This document shows positions 23,831 to 35,100 of a stretch of DNA of 64,000 nucleotides, one piece after another. Origin of the DNA: Histoplasma ohiense (lineage: Eukaryota; Ascomycota; Eurotiomycetes; Onygenales; Ajellomycetaceae). The translations under genes were made by a program, and so were the position numbers. Location: contig JAEVHH010000004.1 in assembly GCA_017607445.1 (NCBI GenBank), forward strand, positions 2,170,001-2,234,000. The letters run 5' to 3'. Positions within the stretch are counted from its first letter, which is position 1. Every line of letters begins with the position of its first letter. A model generated the notes under the pieces. It saw nothing but the letters and a program-made list of their open reading frames with translations. It ran no database searches and was not told where the DNA came from.

Positions 23831-24919
23831 TTATATTTCCCTTGATTCCTATTCCCCCCTGTTTTGCTCGATTTTCTTTCTTTCTATTTTTTTTTTTTTT
23901 GTTTCTTGACAGGACTTGGGAGTTTTAAGTTCATGAGGGAGCTACCTCAAGCCATGAATTATCCCTTTTTGATTGGATACTTACTTCCTTTCCTCATTGT
24001 CGTTTTTGCCAATATTTCAAATCTTTGCTGCATTTTGTCGCAAGTTCGCGTTCATTGCTACTCCATCAATACCAATACCACACACTACAAAGGTTAGTTT
24101 GTTTATATACCATCACTCCCTCGAGACCTTGCTCCATTGCGCTCATAAGTGAAAGACCATGCATGCTTATAAATGCTGTTTGCTATTATTATCGCTATCT
24201 CTTGCTTACCACTTATCTGCCTTTTTCGTGGATATATACCCAGTTTCCAGACACAATGAGATTGTCTTCGCGCGCATTTTTGTGTCTCCTTTCATCCCCT
24301 TCCCCGCCGCTTTCCCCCCTCCACTTCAATTGAGAGCTCGGTTTTCGCCACGGCCCCGTCTTTCCAACTGCCAACCAAATAAATAAATAAAAAAAGAAAA
24401 AAAAGAGACTTCACAGTATCGATGCTTAGTGTTTGTAATGATGACGATAACAATGGCTAGTGTGACTATGACGAGATAAAAAGTCCAATTGGAGCCATAT
24501 ATGTGGTCTACGATAGTTTCCCCGACTACATTGCTTTTTTCTCTCTTTCGCCAATCTATTACGAATACTCATGGTTAAAGTTTTTTTCCCCTTTGACCTG
24601 TTTCCTTCTTTCACTTTCGTCCCCCCCCCCGGTCTGGATGCATATTCAAGGATACCCTCATACCCTTTTATTCATGTGTGTATCAATGGGGCATCTTCTA
24701 AGAAAGGTCACTTTCCTGGTTTAAATCAAAAGAAGCTAGCAAACCAATCTATGGCTTTACTACGTATAAGTCTCGTAGAGACGGTGAAGTAGAAATGCTT
24801 AAAGTTACTAAACAATAAAAGGGGTATCGTAGATATTGTATTTGAGCACAGGTTCCCCTCCCCCCTTTTTTCCGCTCAGGTATTCTTCGGTTCTCATAGA
24901 CATATATATATTAAATCAT
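23831..24919. other. Convergent intergenic region, no gene seen
   Basis: T-rich 3' region between the LIM-RhoGAP and ask1 genes. It holds several short frames without coding character. An AATAAATAAATAAA stretch near 24378 could serve as a polyadenylation signal for the RhoGAP gene. Confidence 0.55.
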
Positions 24920-26467
24920 TCAGAAGCTCTCATCTTCCAACCCAGCTGCCCGACGAATGATGCTTGGACTGTTCTCGTACTCGTCCGTGATATCTTCACC
25001 GCAACCGGCGGTGTGAAGGAGGTCAGAAACAATTCTTTTGGAGGCTTCCTTGGCTAATCGTATGTTAGTTTTGCAGGGCTGGGGTGAGTGGGTATCTCTT
25101 TGTGAGGGTGGACGTCATTGATCAAACATACCTGGAGTCTGCAGTAACCTGCTCTGCGGAACGTGAAACTGTATCGTTTTCGGTGGACTATCGCCAAAGA
25201 GTGCGGTACCATCGTCGTCGTCTTCGTCGTCGTCGTCATGGAAGTCCTCGTTGCTATCCCATCCAGAGGACATTTTTGGCGGCCGTGACGCATCATGTTT
25301 GCTTGGCGTAAGCACACTGATGCCTGGCCGTGAGACTCGGGATGGTTTGCTTGGCCGTCGCTGACGAGGTCGACTCTCGTCATCTTCATCACCATCGTTA
25401 TCACCCTTGATTGGGGAAGAAAATATCTCCGAGTGAAGTTTGGGAACTTCGATTTCCGGACTTGTGAGAGGGGAGTCTAGGTAGCCCGGTTTGGGGTTGA
25501 ATTTGGGCGTGCTGATTGTACGAGTGGGATGGCCATACGTTTTGCGAGAGCTGGCAAGGGGTGTTGCTTGGATACGGTAAGTTTTATCGAGGACACGGTG
25601 AAGGACGGGATCCATCTGCTTGCCAGCCTTTTTGGATGTGGACGGCATCCTGTGCGAAGCTGGAGGGGCGAAGGACGAGGACGTTGGAGTTATGGCCATG
25701 TCTCGCGCACCACCATGTTTCCATTGTGTCCTCGCTGGAGTGACTGGATCAGCGTTTCTTGACTGTAAGGGCGTGTCGTCTGATGCGTTGTGTAGAGTTT
25801 CATACGGGGTGGGGTAATCGATGGATGAGCTGGTAATGTCGTCGTCGTCGTTACTTCGTTTTATATGTGATTTTGGTCGCGGGGTGCTGTGGGATGGTGT
25901 TATTGTGAGTGACGACAGGTCTGGGGCATCTTCTCGGTCGTGGAGGTTGAGCGATTCAGATGATGGGGTGGCGTATGATTCTGTAGCGTCTTCGTCTGTG
26001 GATGTGCGGGTCGTGTATGTAGAGTCCTCAGAATACGTGCCCTCCTGTCCGCTTTCGCTTGGAGGTTGTTCTTCATAGCCAGAGAGCGAGACATTAGCAC
26101 TGGACTCGAAGAATTGTTTCCAGAACTAGGTTGTTTGTGTAAGTTGGCTGTCAGTGAAATGAATGACGCTTTGCATTACGGATTGTGTGCCAGGATGACC
26201 CACCTTCGACCCCTCCCATACTTCTCGCGACTGTTCAGCATATTGTTCAACAGTTGGGAGAATGCTTGTGGTGACGATTCTGTGAGCACGGCTGAAATTG
26301 TGATCAATCTCTATAAAGTCGCATCCGTAATTGTTAGTTTATTGAGATCGTTTGGCTTCGAGGATAGGGAGGTTTATACCTTGCAGGGTCAATGTTATAG
26401 ACTGCTCCAGTCTCTCTAGCTCCTCAGTCAGTGAAAGGTTCCGTTGGGCTGGGTTAGGGCGTGACAT
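24920..26467 (-). CDS. ask1: DASH/Dam1 complex subunit Ask1
   Basis: Ask1 is part of the fungal DASH ring that couples kinetochores to microtubule plus ends. Exons on the minus strand are 26467-26380, 26310-26204, 26125-25132 and 25053-24920, giving 440 residues. The N-terminal Ask1 domain is unmistakable: LTEELERLEQSITLTLQEID, then HNFSRAHRIVTTSILPTVEQ and KFWKQFFESSANVSLSGYEE. The middle is acidic and disordered, with an Asp/Glu run (HDDDDEDDDDG) encoded by a GTC/GTCGTC repeat at about 25214-25241. The conserved tail reads PPKTIQFHVPQSRLLQTP, then AKEASKRIVSDLLHTAG after the last intron. Thr-Pro and Ser-Pro sites are frequent, in keeping with known Cdk regulation of this subunit. It is divergent from the downstream membrane-protein gene. 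Confidence 0.94.
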
Positions 26468-26795
26468 CGTTGCTCTCAAACACCATGTAACCAGGTTTTC
26501 ATTGAGTAGACGCCTTGGGGATGAAGTTGAGCTCCGCAACAAGAAGAATGCCCACAGCCGCAACGGATGTATATCACGTGGCTGGCAACCGCATCGCTCG
26601 GATTTCAACGCTAGCCCGATAAGACGTCGTCATTCGGATAAGTTGACCAGGCGGCAACATAACTCAAAAAGTCTCCGCGTCCTCCGTCCGATGGAGACGT
26701 ATATTCTCTCTATCCCATGACGTCTCAACACCACTGGTATTTCCAACTATATGGGAATCCATTTTGATCTGAACAATCCCGCAGCAGAACTCGAA
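26468..26795. promoter_or_regulatory. Divergent promoter with CACGTG box, ask1 / membrane protein
   Basis: A 328-bp spacer separates two divergent starts. A CACGTG E-box sits at 26575-26580, about 110 bp from ask1 and 215 bp from the other start. Such boxes are bound by bHLH factors of the Cbf1 type; which factor acts here is unknown. Confidence 0.5.
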
Positions 26796-28018
26796 ATGCC
26801 TGCTCCGTTAGCTAAAGGTTTGTTTGTGCACCAGGTCCAACCCCCGCCATCCCCGCTCTCCCCTCATCATAATATGGAGAGAGCATATAGCGTCCCATAG
26901 CACACAATCTTTTATCCTATCAAAATTCTATTGTCTGCAGGCTACCTCTTCTAATCCTATTTGCGTGTGTCGTTTCAGGCCTTGTGATCACTGTTACCAT
27001 CCTCCTTGCCGCTGGTTATGCGGTATACGAAAACCCGCAAGTGAAACAATGGGTTCGAAATTCCCGCCGGAGGATTGCAATAGCCCTGCACAATCTTGGG
27101 GATGAGATTAATCCTCAAGAACGTTCCACCGACCGCAGGCCGGCGGAGGACATATCTATGAGTGAAGAACTGAGCGAGGAAGCTGAGGCTAGACGTCAGA
27201 AAGCCCGGTCTGAAATCTCGCGACGAGCGTCGGTCCTTGAAGCAAGAAAAAATAAGTCTGCTTCAGGTTCGGTTGGCAGCTTTGATAATCTTGTGGACAA
27301 AGACGGGCGGCTCAAAGCGCCATCTAACCATTGTCAACAGCCATTGCTCAAGGAGGGCGAGTCGCAAGCACAAGCCTCAGGTGTCCAAGTCACAAATTCG
27401 GATACAGTTCATCTGCGGCCTGCAGTGTTCTCTGATCTGTCCAATTCAATATCCGAGATGGCTCCTGAGAAGGCTTTGGCTGAATATCGCCAGACATTAC
27501 TTAACGCTATAGATAGACCTCCCTACTCAGAGACTTCCTCTCACCATCCTTCGGAGTCTTTAGTTGATCTTACCCCGACCTCGGAAGCTCCAGGCATGGA
27601 CTTTGCTTGGTCCGCACACAGCGAGATACAGGGCCACGGCCAGAGCCAGCAAGAAGACCCCACTTCACAATCTAGCTATTTCTCACTCGCCTCATCACAG
27701 AATACAGGGGATGGCGAGCCGGACTTCTACTACGCACGGCCCCCTCAACCTGATCAAAATATCACAGCAATGCAGCTTCCGCAATACGAGAGCGAAAATC
27801 CATTCGCGGACCAGCAGGAAAGCCATACTATTCAATCAGTCTCCTCAACGCCCTCAGTCGCGTCAAGCCTTAGTCATATCCAAAATGATCCCTTGGAGTC
27901 AATGTCCGATAGGACGCTGAGTGATTTAGAATCCATACATGATGGCATACACACACCAGCGAGCTGGTCTGAAGTTGGCAGTGTGGTCAGTAGCAATGAC
28001 GGCAATAATCACCAGTGA
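26796..28018 (+). CDS. Unknown membrane-anchored, largely disordered fungal protein (353 aa)
   Basis: There are two exons, 26796-26817 and 26979-28018. The tiny first exon encodes MPAPLAKG and joins in frame to LVITVTILLAAGYAVYENP, so the protein starts with a membrane span, either an anchor or an uncleaved signal. A basic stretch (VRNSRRRIAIALHNLGDE) follows, then an acidic, Glu/Arg-rich probable helix (SEELSEEAEARRQKARSEI). The rest is Ser/Gln/Asp-rich and likely disordered, ending in NNHQ. I do not recognise a family. The layout, an N-terminal anchor with a positively charged membrane-proximal segment, suggests a cytosol-facing scaffold on an organelle, but this is inference only. The splice junction and the conserved-looking N terminus support a real gene. 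Confidence 0.75.
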
Positions 28019-30061
28019 GAAGGGTATGTTATGCGCATTCTTTGGCTGGGAATGTGGCTCCACTTTGTCTCCCGCTCTAATGCACACGAACTACGAATTT
28101 TAGCTGCCTCTTTTTATTAGGGAAAGGCCCATGGGATGTCTTGGCCAATGGTGGTTTGACACTGTGCTTCAATTTTCATTTTTGCCTCATTTCTGTATTT
28201 GTCTTTGGAGCGGCCTGTCAGCTAGGAGTAGTAGGCAATCTTTTGCCTAATCCGCTGGAAAAGCTGACCTCCTTATCATATACAAGCATGATGCCAAGTG
28301 AGGCATGTACTGTACATGTACCTTTGTTTTTGCATTGTCTCTTTATTTGTTATTTATAAACGTTGGCGAAATGATGCGTTCAGCATATTTTTCTGTTTCC
28401 CTCATCCCCCACAAAGCAGCATTTTTGTCCCATTGTTATTTAGGGACCGGGCGTCTGGGCTATTGGTAACTTGCGACATCTACAGGAAAGCAGGGTTCAA
28501 GGGATGGATGTTTTCCGCTTTGTTATATCTATCTAGATATCTTTATAGATCACGCTATTTTTCTATCCTAACTTTCGAAGAAAGCAAACATTCCTTTTAT
28601 GTCCTTTGACCCTTATAAATCTAACTACCTGTTAACTATTTCTAAAAAACTATCTTATGTAACACCAGGGAGGGGAGGACAAATGGCGTTTTTAAAGGTT
28701 TTATGCTATCTTCTACCTCCGGGAAGTGCTTCCTTTACGAGGTGCAATATGCCGTACTACTCTCTGTGGCATACTATTTGCACGGTTCGTTCCATCCGTG
28801 TTGAACCGTGCGTTGTTGTGAACAAGCCATTGAAGTACCATGACGCCCAACCAAGCCCTAATAAAAGCCTTCTCATTCTAAGTTCCCACCAACAATCAGG
28901 GACCCACCGAAGAGGGTTCCGTTTCCCCTCTCCGCCTCCAGGCTCTTCTTTTTGTTCTACCCCCTTCCCCCCATATATTAAAATATAGGCACTCTCGAAG
29001 AGACGCAATCACCCGCAAATATTAATTCTAAGTTTCATGTTTATTCGTTAGCCCGAATGGAGTTTGGCTTGTGGTGCACCGAGGGAAAACAATTCCGAGT
29101 GAGGAGAATATTAACTGGCCTGCTCCAATCAGGAGTGTTGACACTCAAGCACTGGTGTAAGTCTCTGTATCCCCCCTGAACTTAAGCAATCATACGGAGT
29201 ACTCATGAACAACATCATCATCATCAGCCACCATCTACGGAGTACACAACCCTTATTTTCCTTACCGTAAATAAATATATCCCACGAATCTCGTAAGTGA
29301 AGTAAATTCCCTGTCCTTGCTAGGTAGGGTGCAGCTTCGGCTCGATTTCGATCCATCCCTTGGTGGGCCCGTAATAATACGCAGATTGGCGACGGGGAGC
29401 AAAGATACTAGTATTCGCACTAGTAAGTGTAAAATACGGCGGTATTGGACGCTGGGCGTTTATCTCATTCATGCCTTGGAAGCTAACTAACATGCAAACG
29501 GCAAAGGGACACACGACCCATGGACATCGGGCACGAGAGCCATGCAAGGACGCTGGCGACATGAGGGACGATCTATCGTAACAACCAGGTGAAGGAGAAT
29601 TAACCACGCGTAATGTCTTTTTGATGTTGGACGGTGACAATGACAAAAACTCGCAAATCCAGCCTTGTAAATCGGAGGCATATTTCCTGCGTAGGTATGA
29701 GTAGTTACATCCCAACTTCTCCGGCTTCAGGGGCCCTTGTTCTTGCGGCGGCTTGGCGCTTATATTATATCTTGGCGCTTGGGCTTGACTTATCCGGTTA
29801 CTGGCCCCGAGAGCTCCTGATGAAGCCCCCCGTCTTCTTCTTCGTCTGTCATTCTTGTCTTCCTCTCCAATGCTGCGTTTTTGTCGATGTCCCTTTCGTG
29901 GACATACTTATAACGCATATGTACTTACTTTTTATTAGTTCTATGTATCCTGTTTGTTTAGTTCTCTTTATCCTCCTCCGTGCTGCCACGGCCCATCCAT
30001 ACCATACCTCTCATGACACCTCCACGGCCGTGTGAAGGAAAGAGACCAGCATACCCAAGGC
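28019..30061. other. 2-kb intergenic region with overlapping palindromes
   Basis: No gene is supported. The notable content is a pair of overlapping inverted repeats at 28742-28811, listed separately. The last few hundred bases form the leader of the LicD-family gene. Confidence 0.5.
28742..28811. repeat. Two overlapping inverted repeats (competing hairpins)
   Basis: Stem A pairs GTGCAATATGCC (28742-28753) with GGCATA (28768-28773) and TTGCAC (28778-28783), leaving a 14-nt loop and a 4-nt CTAT bulge. Stem B pairs GCACGGTTC (28780-28788) with GAACCGTGC (28803-28811), also with a 14-nt loop. The two stems share 28780-28783, so they cannot form fully together. Confidence 0.7.
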
Positions 30062-31235
30062 ATGAGGCTCCTCAGCTGGCGATCCCTTCTGCTAGTGACA
30101 TCACTCTGTGCGCACTCACTACCTTCCGTCTCTGCGGTCTCGTTTTTCTTCCACAACGATCTCTCTCGCCGAAACGACGGGGAGCCACCTGAGGAAAAAT
30201 ACTTCCACGAACCGGGTAATGATGATATTCTGGGCCATTACGATACGAGGTTTTTCAAGGGGGCTGTTACGTATGAGGAGCGCACGGATACGCTGGTGCA
30301 TATGACACGGGCGTATCTGACTTTTTTCAGAGAGAATGGGTTGGAGACGTGGATTGCACATGGGACGTTGTTGGGGTGGTGGTGGAATGGGAAGGTTGGT
30401 TGAGGATCATGCCCTTTTCTTTCTTCTCCTTCTTCTTTCTCTTTCTTCAAAATATATACATATCCCGTCTTTGTGTTCTTCCGCGGAGAAGGGTAAGTAA
30501 ATAAGTTAAGACAAATTCGAGACCTTGCTGATATTTATTTTCTTGGTACAACTCTATCTAGATGCTTCCTTGGGACTGGGATATTGATACCCAAGTCAAC
30601 ACCGCCACCCTCTACCGCATGGCCGATACATTCAACCACACTATCTACCGGTACGACCTCGCAGACGACCACACCCAACGCAAATACCTGCTCGACGTCA
30701 ACCCGCACGCCCGCCGACGCGACCGCGGCCAGGGGCAAAACATCATCGACGCACGCTGGATCGATATGCGCAATGGCCTCTACATCGACATCACGGGCGT
30801 CAGCGAAGTCAACCCTGAAACAGAACCGGGCATCCTCCAATGCAAGAACTTCCACAAGTATGAGACCTCAGACCTCTACCCGATGCGCGAGAGTATGTAC
30901 GAGGGCGTCCCCGCGAAGATCCCGTATAAGTATCATGAGATTTTGATTAAGGAGTACGGGCAGAGCGCGATGGTTGTGAAAGAATATGAAGAGTGAGTTT
31001 TGATTTTTTTTATCCCCCCCGGTGACGTCCACCACCTAACTATATCCCAACTCAATTTACTCATTCATTTCTCTCCAGCCATAACTGGATCCCGGAGCTC
31101 AAGCTGTGGGTACCGGATAAGGAGCGAATGGCCGAAACAGCGAAGCTTACTCCGGAAGAGCGGAAAAAGAAACAAGATGAGGAACGCCGCGTGCGCCAAA
31201 ATGAGATTGAACAAGATTCCGGACGATGGGGTTGA
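30062..31235 (+). CDS. LicD-family protein, secretory pathway
   Basis: Exons are 30062-30394, 30562-30992 and 31079-31235, giving 306 residues. The start at 30062 was chosen because it opens a clear signal peptide or anchor (MRLLSWRSLLLVTSLCAHSL) before the mature part. The LicD core follows: GLETWIAHGTLLGWWWNGK (to residue 111), then MLPWDWDIDTQV with the Asp-rich metal/nucleotide-binding motif. Next come DARWIDMRNGLYIDITGVSE and the C-terminal KIPYKYHEILIKEYG. LicD proteins transfer phosphorylated groups such as phosphocholine. Fungal members resemble Mnn4 and are tied to mannosylphosphate on cell-wall glycans. A Golgi or ER-lumen role in glycan phospho-modification is therefore likely, with the exact substrate unknown. 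The tail is highly charged (TPEERKKKQDEERR). Confidence 0.88.
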
Positions 31236-32185
31236 TTTAGTGGGTTCCACCCTTTGAAAAGGATGCAGCACCAGAAAGCCATTCAACAGCTTTCACACCC
31301 AGCGCTCCGGCACCGATACACAACCCCAGTGTTTTTACGATAGCCTTACCGGTTGAAGCACTGCGTATAACCTTCCGTCAAAACAGTAATGGCTTTTGTC
31401 CTTCGACATGAAACATACCGAAAAATAATAACTCGTAATTGGATATGTGAATATTTCATGCATATGTCCGTATTTAAGCACATCAACAACTTGCTGCGCT
31501 ACTTATTTATTTGTTTCTTGGCCCCTCCTTTTTTTTTTTTTTTTTTCGGTGTCCATTTGTTTTTTCTTTATGTGTTCTTATTCGGGATTTTGGACGCCCC
31601 TGTTGCCCTTGGTTATCATTATTTCTGGGATGGGCTGTTGCATCATCTACTTGGCTACAGAGTAGTAATGACTGAAGATGATTATCCTTTGTTGGTGGAG
31701 GAGGGGGGGCATGAGCATGATATACCCTAGCTATTCAGTGCTGCATCTTTATGTCATATTTTTGGCAGTTTTTCGAATTTGTTGTCTTGCGTTTGTTTCG
31801 GTTCGGGCTTGTTATTGTTATCTGGAATGCAACGTCATTTTTCCAGTTTTGAAGCTTCAAGTAGTTTAGAACCGGAACTAAGTGTTCCCCGCTCCGGCGG
31901 AGGCTGTAACCACGTGATATTAGCGGCTGGCATGATTATTAATCGGCGGACTGCGATCACGCGGCGGAACATTCTCCGCTCTTCTCCGCTCTTCTCCGCC
32001 CTGCCAGCGCACTGCAGCCCCACGGCGGAGGCGAGGGGCGGGAGATTTCTCCTATTAAAGCCTGTGTTTCCTTCGTCGACACGCTGCTTATCCTAAAATA
32101 TAGCCTGTTAACATTAACAACAAGCAGCTACACCTACCTACTTATTATTTGAACATTACAGTCCTCCAAAATATCCCGCTCCGTG
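31236..32185. promoter_or_regulatory. Upstream region of WLM gene with CGGCGGA cluster and E-box
   Basis: The left half is T-rich 3' sequence of the LicD gene, including a T run at about 31530-31546. The right half holds CACGTG at 31911-31916 and four CGGCGGA words (31895, 31944, 31962 and 32023). It also has three tandem TCTTCTCCGC-like units at 31971-32000. These lie about 160-290 bp before the WLM start and look like a dense regulatory block, possibly for a Zn2Cys6 factor. Confidence 0.5.
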
Positions 32186-33223
32186 ATGGGGGACTTCCAA
32201 GCATCACAGGCTGCTCCTCCGCGCGACGATGAAATAACCCTAGTAATTCACCACCGTGGGGAAGGCCATACCTTCTCTTTGTCTCCAACTTCTACCCTCC
32301 AAGACCTTTCCGCCTCCATATCCGATCTCCTGTCCGTCCCGCCGCAGAACCAAAAGCTCCTCATATCCCCCAAACCCGGCATGCAAAGGCACCCTTTCCA
32401 ACCCACTCCCCTAGCCACTCTCCCCTATTCCCTCCCGCGCTTCAAAATCACCCTCTTTGGCAGCACTGCTGCAGAAGTAGCTTCAATCAACGACGCCGCT
32501 CCCCCTCAACGGCCCTCCCCGCGCTCCCTCTCCGCCTCCGATTTAAGGCCCGCAAGGCCCACTCCACGCAGCTCCCCCACCTCTCTCTCTCAATACACAT
32601 TCCACACCCTCCTCCCACTGGCACACCTCCCCAACCCCTCTCGCTCCCTAGCCTACCTAACACGCCTCCGAGATGACCCAGGGATACGCGCTGCCATGAA
32701 AGCGCATAAATTCTCCGTCCCACTGCTGACTGAGATGGATCCCGCCGAACACACCACCGTCTCCTCCCGCACCCTCGGCCTAAACCGCAACAAGGGGGAG
32801 GTCATAGAGCTGCGCCTGCGCACGGACGCCTACGATGGCTACCGCGACTATCGCACCATCCGCAAGACTCTCTGCCATGAGCTTGCGCATTGTGTGTTCG
32901 GCGACCACGATCGGGACTTCTGGGATTTGACGGCCCTGATTGAGAGGGAGGTGGAGAGGGCGGATTACTGGGCCGCAGGGAGGAAGCTGACGGATGAGGA
33001 GTTTTATAATCCGGCGGATTGGGAGGAGATGCGGAGTGGGGCCTTGGAGGTGGTGGATCATGGGGGTTGGACTGGGGGCGAGTTTTTGTTGGGTGGGGAC
33101 GGTGGGAGGGAACATGCGGGCCTGAGTCGGAGGGAGATTTTGGCGGAGGCGGCGGAGAGGAGGGCTGCGATGGCGAGGAGAGAAAGGGAAGAGAAAGGAA
33201 ATGGAGGGGAGCAGGGGTCATGA
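32186..33223 (+). CDS. Ubiquitin-like / WLM-domain metalloprotease-like protein
   Basis: This is a single exon of 345 residues. The second of two adjacent start-like codons (ATG at 32186) is taken, because the preceding codon is GTG. Residues about 15-90 form a ubiquitin-like fold (ITLVIHHRGEGHTFSLSPT, LQDLSASISDLLSVPPQNQK). The WLM (Wss1-like) domain follows, with LGLNRNKGEVIELRLRTD and the zinc site TLCHELAHCVFGDHDRDFW, an HExxH with a downstream His. Wss1/SPRTN-type proteases remove DNA-protein crosslinks and SUMO conjugates; this Ub-fold plus WLM arrangement is a known fungal and plant variant. The C terminus is Gly/Arg/Glu-rich. Protease activity and target are inferred from family membership. 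Confidence 0.9.
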   Translation: MGDFQASQAAPPRDDEITLVIHHRGEGHTFSLSPTSTLQDLSASISDLLSVPPQNQKLLISPKPGMQRHPFQPTPLATLPYSLPRFKITLFGSTAAEVASINDAAPPQRPSPRSLSASDLRPARPTPRSSPTSLSQYTFHTLLPLAHLPNPSRSLAYLTRLRDDPGIRAAMKAHKFSVPLLTEMDPAEHTTVSSRTLGLNRNKGEVIELRLRTDAYDGYRDYRTIRKTLCHELAHCVFGDHDRDFWDLTALIEREVERADYWAAGRKLTDEEFYNPADWEEMRSGALEVVDHGGWTGGEFLLGGDGGREHAGLSRREILAEAAERRAAMARREREEKGNGGEQGS

Positions 33224-33480
33224 GCAAGTGGGGAGTGAGTGAGTGAGAGAGAGAGACGTGAATTTATGGGTTTTTGAGGGGTTTCATATATCCTTTCCTT
33301 GAAGAGATGTAAATGTCTTGTTATATGCGGGCGTTTGACATTCAATTCCTTATCCTACCCTATAATAACTCCGTGTATATAATGAGAAGAAGAAGATTAT
33401 ATATATATATACATCATTTTATTAGTCAAGATTTTCGAAGATGATTTCCGCGCCCTTCCTCCTCCTCCTCCTCCTCCTCC
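33224..33480. repeat. Short convergent spacer with (CTC)n microsatellite
   Basis: A run of about nine CTC units spans roughly 33458-33482, next to the thiolase stop codon. A (TA)n stretch lies near 33400. Confidence 0.75.
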
Positions 33481-34690
33481 TCATTGTTCGTTAATAAACA
33501 ATCCAGCCATCCCCTGTCCCGTCCCAATACACATACTCGTAACCAATACCTTCTTCTTCGTCCTCCGCGCCTCACTCAAAATAGTACAGACCTGTCTCGT
33601 CCCCGTGCATCCCAACGGATGCCCCAGCGCAATGGCGCCGCCGCGCGGGTTTACCTTCTCGTGATCCAGACCTAGCTTATCAATACAGTAAACCGCCATG
33701 GAGGCAAACGCCTCGTTGATTTCGAATATATCGATGTCTTCCTTGCGCAGGTTGTACATCGACAGGAGTTTGGGAATAGCAATCGAGGGGCCGATGCCCA
33801 TGATGCGGGGCGGGACTCCGGCGACGGTGGCACCGACGAATTTTGCGAGGATTGGTTGGCCGAGTTCGATGGCTTTGGAGCGTTTCATGAGGATTACGGC
33901 GGCGGCTGGTAGTGTGGGAATGTTAGTGATCGATGCGTGCATTAGGAAGGGTTTGGATGAAGGTGATATCAACCACAAAAAGAGGAAAAAAGGACAGAAG
34001 GACAAAAAATGAAGAAGACGAAGAAGAGAAAGAACGTACCTCCGTCGGTAATCTGACTCGCATTCCCACCGGTCGTCTTATTCCCAAACTGCGGGAACGC
34101 CGGCCGAATTTTACTCAACGACTCTAATGTCGTGCCATACCGCGGCCCTTCATCTTTGGTGACAGCCACTTCCCTCTCCGGCCCCTTCCCATCCTTCCCA
34201 ACCTTCACCGTCGTTCGAATCGGTACAATCTCATCCTCGAACCAGCCAGCCTTCTGCGCCACCTCTGCCCTCCGGAATGACTCCACGGAGTACCGATCCT
34301 GCATCTCGCGCGAAATGCCAAAGTCATCCCCGACATTCTCACTGGTCTGACCCATCGGCTGCATGCAGTCTGCCGCATCCGGCTCCTTCATGATTTCCGG
34401 ATGGAAGGGCTGGGGGGTGCGGTCGGGCCCTTTGCTCATGGACTCTGCACCGATTGCAATACCGATCTCGATGGCACCCTGTGCGATCTCGTAGGCGACG
34501 CTTTGAATCGACATGAGGCCGGATGAGCAGAAGCGGCTGATAGCGGCCGCGCCGGCGGTGTAGGGGATGCCGGCGGCGAGGGCAGCTGTGCGGCATATTG
34601 TGGAAGCTTTGTTGTTGTTTGCCTTGCCGATTGTTAGTAAGTAAAAATACTGGGCCTCCCTTCTCCTTCTCCGTGGATGGTTTTGTTTTG

Positions 34691-34756
<66 letters not shown>

Positions 34757-35100
34757 AGGCCTTCTATGGATACAGTAACACGTACATTCCCCATGACGAC
34801 ATCATCAATCAAATTTGGATCTAGTTTCGACTTCGCCATCACCTCCTGCAACAGTTGAAGGACCAGATAGTCAAGATCCGTGTCCTTGAACCCGCCCTTG
34901 AATCCCCTCGCCATCGGCGTTCGCAGTGCCAATGTGATGACAATGTCATCGGGGTTCTTTTGTGTTCTGCACGTCGTTATCAACATTTTATCAATATTTA
35001 GCTTGTATGGGAGGGGATCTCACATCTTGTCAAGAGCGCTCTGCCCCCCTGTTGCGGGCTTTAGCTGTGCAAGAACAGCCTGCAATCTCTCGTTGGCCAT
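33481..35100 (-). CDS. pot1: Peroxisomal 3-ketoacyl-CoA thiolase
   Basis: This enzyme cleaves 3-ketoacyl-CoA to acetyl-CoA in the last step of beta-oxidation. Exons on the minus strand are 35100-35024, 34966-34786, 34622-34040 and 33905-33481, giving 421 residues. The N terminus carries RLQAVLAQL at residues 5-13, which fits the PTS2 peroxisomal signal (R-L-X5-Q-L). There is no C-terminal SKL; the protein ends INEQ. Catalytic features are the nucleophile Cys118 in SRFCSSG, His376 in GGAIALGHPLG and Cys406 in SMCIGTGQGMAG. Intron 2 (34623-34785) contains a remarkable T53 run on the + strand. Its donor GTACGT and its acceptor after CTTACTAAC were chosen because they restore frame exactly into ANNNKASTICRTAALAAG. 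A CCTCGG element lies 160 bp upstream of the ATG, a known type of fatty-acid response site. Confidence 0.92.
34697..34757. repeat. Homopolymer junction T53-A8 inside thiolase intron 2
   Basis: Fifty-three T are followed directly by eight A on the + strand. The tract is entirely intronic in the thiolase gene, close to the 5' splice site in gene orientation. Confidence 0.8.

Noticed and set aside
25214..25241. CGT/CTT triplet repeat considered as a stand-alone microsatellite finding
   Set aside because: It simply encodes the acidic Asp/Glu run of Ask1.
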